Of a DNA stretch of 64,000 nucleotides, positions 49,301 through 58,300 are shown piece after piece. The DNA is from Corbicula japonica (lineage: Eukaryota > Mollusca > Bivalvia > Venerida > Cyrenidae), in the NCBI GenBank assembly GCA_038501625.1, contig JAZAYU010000221.1, positions 682,001 to 746,000 of the forward strand. Direction: 5' to 3'. Under the pieces are notes generated by a model that saw nothing but the letters and a program-made list of their open reading frames with translations, did not search any database and was not told the DNA's origin. The position numbers and the translations under genes are program-made. The first letter of the stretch is position 1. Every line of letters begins with the position of its first letter.

Positions 49301-52300
49301 GAGTATGGCGATTCCTGATATGCATATGTTGCTTTTTTAAGGTACGTGAGCATTGTGCATTTCATTGTTGACACTACTCAGTTGTGGCGGAGCCTGATCA
49401 TCGTTATTCTAGCAAACTTTAACCACTACTCATACGCTTCTGCATCAAAAAGACCCCCAACCTAAGATTCAGGTGAAAAAAAAGCGGAAAACCTAATATC
49501 CTTGCATCAAAATACAAGTACCTGCATCTATTGAAATCCCTGAATATACTGAATTATTTGCTAATGTTGATGATAGTAACTGTCACAAAGTGTAACGAAA
49601 AAATCACACATAGTTTCATATGTTTACAGTAATGATATCTGTGCAGATGCCGATTCAACCAGCGCGCCAGTCTTTCAACGCTTTCAGCGCTTTGATTTCT
49701 GCAACGGCATGGCACTATGCCCATTAAACTTTTATACTTCTTGTGACATTTTAGCGGTACGCTTAAAATAATATTTGTTCTCTTACCGCAAATATCATGA
49801 CTGTTGTCTTAATGGTCCACTACACAAAACGGCATTTTACTTTTATTGAGTTTTTGATAATTTTCTTTTTATCGACAAACGTGCAGGGGAGGAGTGTAGT
49901 GGACCCTGAATCTAAAAGTATGAAATCATGCTCATCGAACATTCGATGTGTTACTGTAGCGGCACGACGATGTGCTGATCAATATTCATAATGTTTTCTG
50001 TAACGAATGCTCATGCAATAATAAATATTCTGCTGGATCATCGGCATCCTGCAAAGGCAAGGCATTTTATCGGGCTTCAAAGACTGCGTGTTGTCTAGTT
50101 GTTACGGCATGAAATTCTATCCAGCAAACATCCTTCTTGTTGTCTATTGTATTGACAAGCATGTTACGTGATCGTGAGAGAACAAAAGAAATAAATTGCT
50201 CGCCGCATGTCAAATTCAAATATATCTTCGATGCCTTATCGGTCGTTAAAATCGGACTGTGCCCTTTCTGTTGTTAAAGCGGATGTTCTTCTTTAATCCA
50301 GGTGTATACATGTAGTTTAGTATCAGATGATTATTATCCTAGATTTGCATTTAAAGGTTTCTTAAACACGTCAAATACGTTAATTCTAAAAGAATACCGT
50401 ATTCGCGCTTTTTGGCAAGTTAACCTTTAAGTAACCTTTAAGTATGGACGTTTTACCTTTATTTTAGGATGTTTAACTATCGAAATTAGGTAATACGGAC
50501 TCGAAACCACAAGACAATCCAGCACGTGGAACGCCAGGACATTCACCTGAAAGGTATTCTGCAAAATGAGAGGAAATTGTGTGTTTTCGTTCGTTCGTAC
50601 GTGCGGGAATGAGTGTTTTTATGTGTGAGATGAAGGGAAAGAGGGATTAAATGCAAATGAAAAGAAATCGGTGAATGTTTGTAATTCCGACTTTCATATG
50701 AATGTGTGCTATGTTATTTTTAAGTTTATTTTGTTAGTGTTAATTTTCAACTCGTTATACAAGTTAACCATTTGTAACGACCGAAAATGACCAATCCCTT
50801 TTTCGACGGAGTGTTGTTATTATAATTGCTTATTGTAATTAATTCTTACAGGTGATCGTTGTGCTTACATCTTAATCGCATGTCGGTGGCAGGGTTTTAA
50901 GAGCTTTTGAAGGTTTGAAGGAAAATCTTTAAAAAACCCTAACATTATGATATGTTTCTGTAATCCCTGTCATCGTGTTCTTGCTGATTCAACGAAAAAG
51001 GCCCTGGTCTCGATAAGATCATTCAGGTCCCGCCATTTTACTTTACAATGCTATTAGCTTTTTTATATTTGTTATACGTTTGTGTGCTTTTGCATGCAAC
51101 ATTGCCGAAAAGATGGGTGTGTTGGGGATTACGTCACCATGACAACTTGTTTGTTCATATGAGAACCTATTGGGGCAAGAGTGAGGATGGTGCACCCTAG
51201 AACCTGGGTGGCAAACAAATTTTCCACTGACCGTTTCAAGGCAGTAGCCCAAAAGGTTTCCTTTTTCGTTAATTGTTTGTGGTTTTTGAAATTATTTTTC
51301 TTATAAACATATGCTCCATTTCCTTTCTACGTGGCTTTATAGGGAGGCTGGTTTCTGGTTGTGTTAAATCCTGCAATGCATATTTCATCTTTATGTAAAT
51401 ATTCGTTTATATTATGCTTAAACTCGCTGTCAGCTAGAGTTGCGATTAAGCCTATGTATGCTTAGAAACACTGGGCATTTTTTATGGAGGAACTCTTGAA
51501 AAAAAAAAGAGTCTTAAGAATGCAAGATATCAGTTTATAGAAGCTTTTTAAAGCATTTCAGAACTTTTCATTATCGTTAAATGTACTGTTTTATAGAGTG
51601 TTAAAATTTATGTCTAAAATTAAAACAATTATAGCCAACCATATTTTGGTATTCTTCTGTGATTGTTTTGATTTCTTTTGTTTACTGTTTGTTCTCTAAG
51701 TACATAGATATCACGCAATATGCAAAGGAATCCTAATTCATATACAATTAAAGCTAGTTTTCTACAATATTTGAAAACATGTAATCTTTATCTATAGTCA
51801 ATATATACATGTAAGTACTTAAAGCTTTTCTTTAATAATATCTAACTTGTTAGTCTATCTTAAACATGTAAGTTTTTGTTTGTAAGAATGGTATCAGGTC
51901 CATCCAAAATTTTTGAACGCATTGGCGATCCCAAAATAGATGCTTTACTGTTTCGGTTGACATTAAACAAAAATCGCATATGGTTGACTGTGCAAGTTTA
52001 CATTTATAAAGGAACGTGTTGCTTGGCACAATTTTCCAAATATATTTATATTGATATTCTCTAAGTTTTGTATCGATTGTACATTTTAACGGAATAATAA
52101 ATATTTGTTTCCAATTAAGTGTCATGCTATCAAATTCATTTTGCCATTTTACAAGTTTTGTTTCTATGGGTTTTTTCTTTAATATTTGTATGTTATATAT
52201 TAGTCGAGTAAACTTTGTATTTGCTGTTATTCTGTTTATCAAATAGTCTATTTTCTGTCTTTGTCGCTGTAAAATTATAAGTTCCGATTTCCACTGTTTT

Positions 52301-55300
52301 TGGATTGTATTCTTACTTTTATAGTATTTAAGAAAATCTCCGGCATTTACATTAAATTTGGTTTTTAATTGACCGAACGTGAACATGGTTTTGGTGTCAA
52401 AATCAAAAATATGGCCTATGTTTTTTATGCCTTTCCTAAACCACTGTTTGTAAAAAAAAATTGATTTCTAGTTTTAATCCTACTATTGTTCCAAAGAATC
52501 TCTTCATTTATATTGAATTGATTTAAGTCAAAGTTGACTGTGCTCCAAGCGTATATTATATTTTCTAAAAAATTCAATTTAATATCGAGTGCTTTTACGT
52601 CTTTACTTTCAATATTACATTAAAAATCAGCATACCACCATTTCTTATCAATTCGTTTAAGTAAAGGTGTTTACATTTTGCTCCGTTGCCATAAAGAAGT
52701 CTTTTTACCCAGCTAGCTTTCAATGAATTCAATGATGATTCTATATCAATCATTTTTAGACCCCCATCCTCGTAGTTTTGGAAAATGGTATTTCTCGCAA
52801 TCTTATCGGGTTTGTGATCCCATAAAAATTGCAACATCATGTTTCTAATGTCGTTGATCATAGTTAGAGGTGGGTTGCTTAAAACTATTAAGGGATATAT
52901 TAATTAAGGTCAAGCAAACGTTTTGAGGACTGTAATTTTCCCGTAAAGTGGAAGTTTTTTTTTCCATAATTGTTATGTGTGTGAGAAGGCTTCTATTTTT
53001 GGTTTGATATTTAATTCTATTAGCTTTTTAATGTCATTCGTAAAAATAATACCAAGTGGGACAGTACGCTATATTAACAGAACGCATTGAGCCTAGTTTC
53101 AACACTGTGCATTTTGATTCATTTAAACATAACCTTGACACTAAACTGAATTTGTCAATGGTATCAATTAGATTTTCAAAAGCGTTTTTTGTGCCATTTA
53201 CAAAGAAACTAGCATCGTCTGCGAAAAGGTTTTGTTTAAAATGGATATTTTTTATCGTAAAACCTCTTATATTCGGATTGTTTTCAATAGAGTGTGACAA
53301 AAGTTCAACACAGAGAATAAATAGATAAGGAGAAAGCGGACATCCCTGTCTAACACCTCTTTTAACACTAAAAAATTCTGACATATGACCATTATTAATA
53401 ATAGACCCCTTTGCATCACTGTAAAATAATTCTATCCATTGAACAAGGGATTCTCCAAAATTCAAGTACCTTAGAAACTTAAACATAAAGTTGTGATCTA
53501 AGCTGTCAAAAGCTTTCTAGTAATCTGCAAAGAAAATTAAACCGATATATCTACCTTTTATAAATCCAGTTTGATCAGTACTTATTAGTTTTTCTAAAAC
53601 TCTTTTTATTCTGTTTGCAATTGCTTTTGCGGAAATCTTATAATCTACGTTCAACAATGATATGGTTCTCCAGTTATTGATATCGATTAAACTTTTATCT
53701 TTTTTGGGTATTAATGTTATAAAACTTTGTTTTTGCAATTCCGATAAGAAACCGTTTTCATGTGAATAATTAAGCGAGTTTATCAAGTATTGTTTTATAT
53801 CGTGCCAAAATATTTTATAAAATTCGACAGAAATTCCATCTGATCCTGGACTTTTTTCCATTTTTCATGTCTTTAAGAGCATCAATACATTCTTTTTCAT
53901 TTAGTTTACCATCAAATGATTGCTTTTCTTCATTATTTAGAGTTGAATGATTGGAAAAATAATCATTATCATTAATGAATTCATCTTCAGTATAAATATT
54001 TTCATAAAAAGACTAAGTATAACGCTTAGCTTAGAATTACAATAATAAAACATTAAAAATACTGTTTGTCAACAATGATTTAGTTATATGGCTTGTAACA
54101 TAATCGCATTACTATACACAAACTGAATCAAAATAAAAGAAAATTATAGTTACCACTTTTATCAGGACTCAGAAGTTGGTGTTGAAAACTTCTAAATAAA
54201 TGCCTCGCTAAAATTGCCCTTTGTTAAATTAATGTCGAGGTTGAAGGAAATGTTGAGAAGGTATTTTCAAATAAGTCTGTACTTGTGTCACATAATGACG
54301 ATCACTTTTTTGTCATGAGGTTTATATTAGTTTTCCCGTTCAACCCTTTCTTTTATTTTTTTTTTTGGGGGGGGGGGGGGGGGTGGCGGATCTGGGCTAG
54401 CTCAACCTGTAAAGTTTTCAACGTTATGCTGTCGCCTTACTGGTTTGATTCATATAGTGAGCTTTAAAGGCATCTACTATTTACTTTTTGGAGGCAATGT
54501 GAAACTTTGTTTTGTATTTCATAAAATCCTTACATTTATTCATTTTTTCATGATTATTAGAACTAGCGTTTAATAAGTTTCGTAGAACAATATTACGTGT
54601 CTGAAATACGTGCTCTTACTTTTTAAACAGCATTAACGATAAAAGTGGCAATGGTCATTCCAAGTCAGACAAAACACAAGAATACACTGGTATTTTGTAA
54701 GTATGACTCGCAATTTTATTTGATAAAAGGGGTACTCTTCAGAAATCGAAACCGCGGTTTCGTATCAAAACAATTAATTTTTATTTGTTCTTAATGTTAT
54801 TTTTTCCAAACGGCGAAAACTGAATTCTGATAACCATACGACTATTGTTGGTTCACACATAAAATTTAAAAAAAGAGAATAATTTTTTTAAGAAATTCAC
54901 TGCAGAAACAAGCATGCTCGATAACATTAGAAAAGTTAAGTTTATCAATTGTTATTAAGCCAAGAATAAACATTTTCTGGACAGTGTTATAGGCTTGTCG
55001 ATTCTCTTTCTTGGTTTGTGCTGGAAAATCCCACGGCTTTAAGACAAACGAAGAAACATCGAGGTAATACTACCAAAATTAAGATCCAATAACTCGTTTT
55101 TTTCTGTAAACTTATAAAAATCAATTATTTTAAATTAGATGACGTCTTTAAAGATAGTACACAAGTCCTAAATTTGATAAATACATGTACATACTGTTGA
55201 GTAAAATAAACAACAGCTACATGTACAACAGAACATTATATTTACAGTGGCTGGAACCGATTCAAATATGGAAAGTCAAAGAAGACCTCATCCAGCGATG

Positions 55301-58300
55301 AGTTCTGGAAAACCGTACATGTCGTTTTAAAGATATTGATGTGCGTTGTCCTGTTTATCTCCGTTCTTGGAACAGCTGTCGTTAGTAAACTGTGCTTCGT
55401 TATCATTACCGCTAACATCTACCCTACGAATGGCAACGAATCCATTGACTACTTAAAAACAATGGACGGCAAGTTGAAATATCAAACAGATAAAACAAAT
55501 GTCTTGTGGTTATGGGCACTAATCTTGATGGCTGGGACTCCCCATATTTTTACAGCAATGGAGACGTTTTGGAAGGTTACTTTCCGAGGTAAAGGGCAAA
55601 CGCCTGGTTGGAGGGCAATAATAATTGTATGTATATATTTTTACATTCTTTCACGTTTCTCATTTGGTATGATTTCTACTTAAAAGCTGTAACAAAAGAA
55701 TAAAATATTAGTAAAAATATCGTTTTAGCATAAATTGCAACGTGTGGCTTTTATTTAATGTTTTAAACCCTAATAAATGCGCGATATACTTTGTAAGTTC
55801 TGCAGATATATTCTATTATAAATAAAATATATGGTATGAAAACACATTCAGATGTATTGCTATGCAGCGGAACGAATAAAATTTTTATATATGATATGAT
55901 ATATATATATATACAAACCGACTTACTTCTAAATAAGATCCAGTGTCTCCTTATGACTGGCAGATTGAACGAGAAGTTGCGAGATTTGTAAAATATCCTT
56001 TCAGAAACTCCTGCTGGAAACCATTAACTCAATCGGTCTGAACATGATGATCTTCATTGTTATACCAAAACTGGACCCACTTTCTGGTATTCTAATGGCG
56101 AATTCTATTTGTTTGGTTCCTGCATTTCTAAAGGTATATTTTATGAAAGCAACATATATTTCTGACCCCAGGTTATAACTGTGAGATGAGATCGGCCTTG
56201 AATCTCTATCTTAAAAAACAACAACAATAAAAAGCGTGTTGATCAGTTTAAGGACTTGACTGACCTCAGTTGTAATTGCACTGTCTTCGATACAAATTTA
56301 AGCTAAATTTCAAAATCTCTCTTACGGCAAACTGCAGTTTGAAATCTTTGCACAAATCAATGTTTATTTGTTATGAAATTTAAAACAGTAAGAAAAGTAG
56401 CTAGACCTCAGAATATATTTACATCCAAACACAAAGAATTAAGCAACATAGAACAACAATTTAAATAACCCCATGACACTGAAAACAATATGTGAGATCC
56501 TTTGAAAGAATGTTTGTGCCTGATGCAAGATTTCCACAAAAGGTGGTTCGCTTTTGCAGTCTTAGTGTATTTTCATGATAATTTTCAACTTTCTGGCTAA
56601 AATAGCAATAAAACTGTAATGTTGACCAAATGGGGGGTTCGAGCTACCCTACTGAAATCAGTTTTCACGTAATAACTTGCTTTGTAGTATTGATAGCGAA
56701 GTTAGAGTATTGATAGCTTCTATGAAGACGATATTCGGGATTGCTACCAATGTGTCAGTGATGAAGGTCAAAAACTGTTGCTAGATTTAGATATTCAGTT
56801 TCCCCGTAATAACTTTAGTAAGCTGCGACCTCATGACACCTTACTTTGTGTGTGGGTGGCTTATCAAGACGTTCTTTTACCTTGATGTTTGTGTTCAAAG
56901 TCAATGTAACTGATGCTTAAAAAGGTCCATTTTCTATGTATTAACTTGAGATTGCTTCGACGTATTGACACCAAAGTTGGTGTGTGTATAGATTGTAGCA
57001 ACTCTGGAATCTACTCAGATGTTTATACTCGGTCGTTGAAAACATAGTATCGTCGCATTTCCCATAAGTTTAAATATTATTAAGGCAATTATTGTTTTAA
57101 TAGGTCCATATACCTTTTCGTTGTAATCGAAAAGGAAGCAAGTTGTAATTCCGCTTGGAATGATTGGAACTTTGGGACAAATTTCAGCTATTGGTTTGTC
57201 ATTTTCTTTTATTTCCCAGTACTTGTGTGAATGAAAGAAAATACGGATTAAAAAACGGAATGCACTTGAGACGTAAAAGTTAATAAATATTAACTATATT
57301 TTGAAATTAAATTTCGTAAGACCAAATTGTTTGTTCCAGCGAAACAAGCTCTGACTGAAGATTTACACTTAGTTAGACAATTGCTTATAAACAACAAGTT
57401 ATCATAACATCTCGGTAAAACCGGGTCTATTGTTTTCTGGTCGAAGATCAAACTAAAGTCCATTCTTGATATTAAGTTTAATAGCATCTCCATTCAACCT
57501 ACAAAGTCATTTAAATATCTTGGAGACAACATTGATCAGCATCTATATTTTTCCTCAGCATTTTGTTAAAAAAGAAAAAGCACGTCTAAAATCTCGTTAC
57601 TTTAAAAGAAAGTTTTCTCAGAATACAAGCTGCTCAAAATCACTAGTATTCTTATATACACTTGTATATGAACCCCCTGGATAGTTAGTTACCAATGATA
57701 CTAATTTATTTGTATTAATTTTATGTTTATTTAATCGTAGTGGAATAAGTGTTTGCAATTCTTGCGTTATCCTTGGTATTTGAAACACTCAACTGTTATT
57801 TCTTATTTTAAACTTATTTCTGTTATTTTTAAAAGTATCCTTTTATATATTCACATTTCTATGTAAACCATTGTATGATTCCTATGCCGAAATAAATCTA
57901 ACTATCGACATGTTTTATTGGCATTTTGTATCATTAAATTAAGTGTTGTTTTATCATCAATGTTTCTAACCTAGTTCATGACATTCCTTTTCATTGGTTA
58001 CAGCTCTATGGGTTTATCACATACACAATAAGGTTAATGAAGTTAATGAAGTCATGTATAGCCAGGCGTATATCATTTGCTTGATTTTGGCGCCAATTCT
58101 CACGAGTGTCCAGTGGTGGGAAAATTTTGTAAACAAGCCAGAGAGAATTCTAGGCTTACAAGAAATAGAAGAAGGTGCACGTCGGGAAAGAATTACACTT
58201 TCGCTTTTTTCTAGCGTTTGGAGAATAATTTTATTGTTTGTGTTACCGACGTCAGTGTACGGACTGTTCTGCGGAAACAAACAAACAGCATGTGTTGACA

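Larger units (their letters stand above)
46140..49345 (+). mobile_element. long Penelope-like retroelement (Neptune-like), broken
   Basis: The longest copy in the window. It has N-terminal coding parts (46216-46830 and 46736-47340), reverse transcriptase (to 48505), a frameshifted C-terminal extension (48480-48830), then a 3' non-coding tail ending at the box gatatgcatatg. The tail contains the gagaacctgttggggcaagt block and the perfect stem (49133-49156). I see no GIY-YIG endonuclease downstream of the reverse transcriptase. The 5' limit is uncertain. It lies between chitin synthase exons if the 39442 exon is real. Confidence 0.85.
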
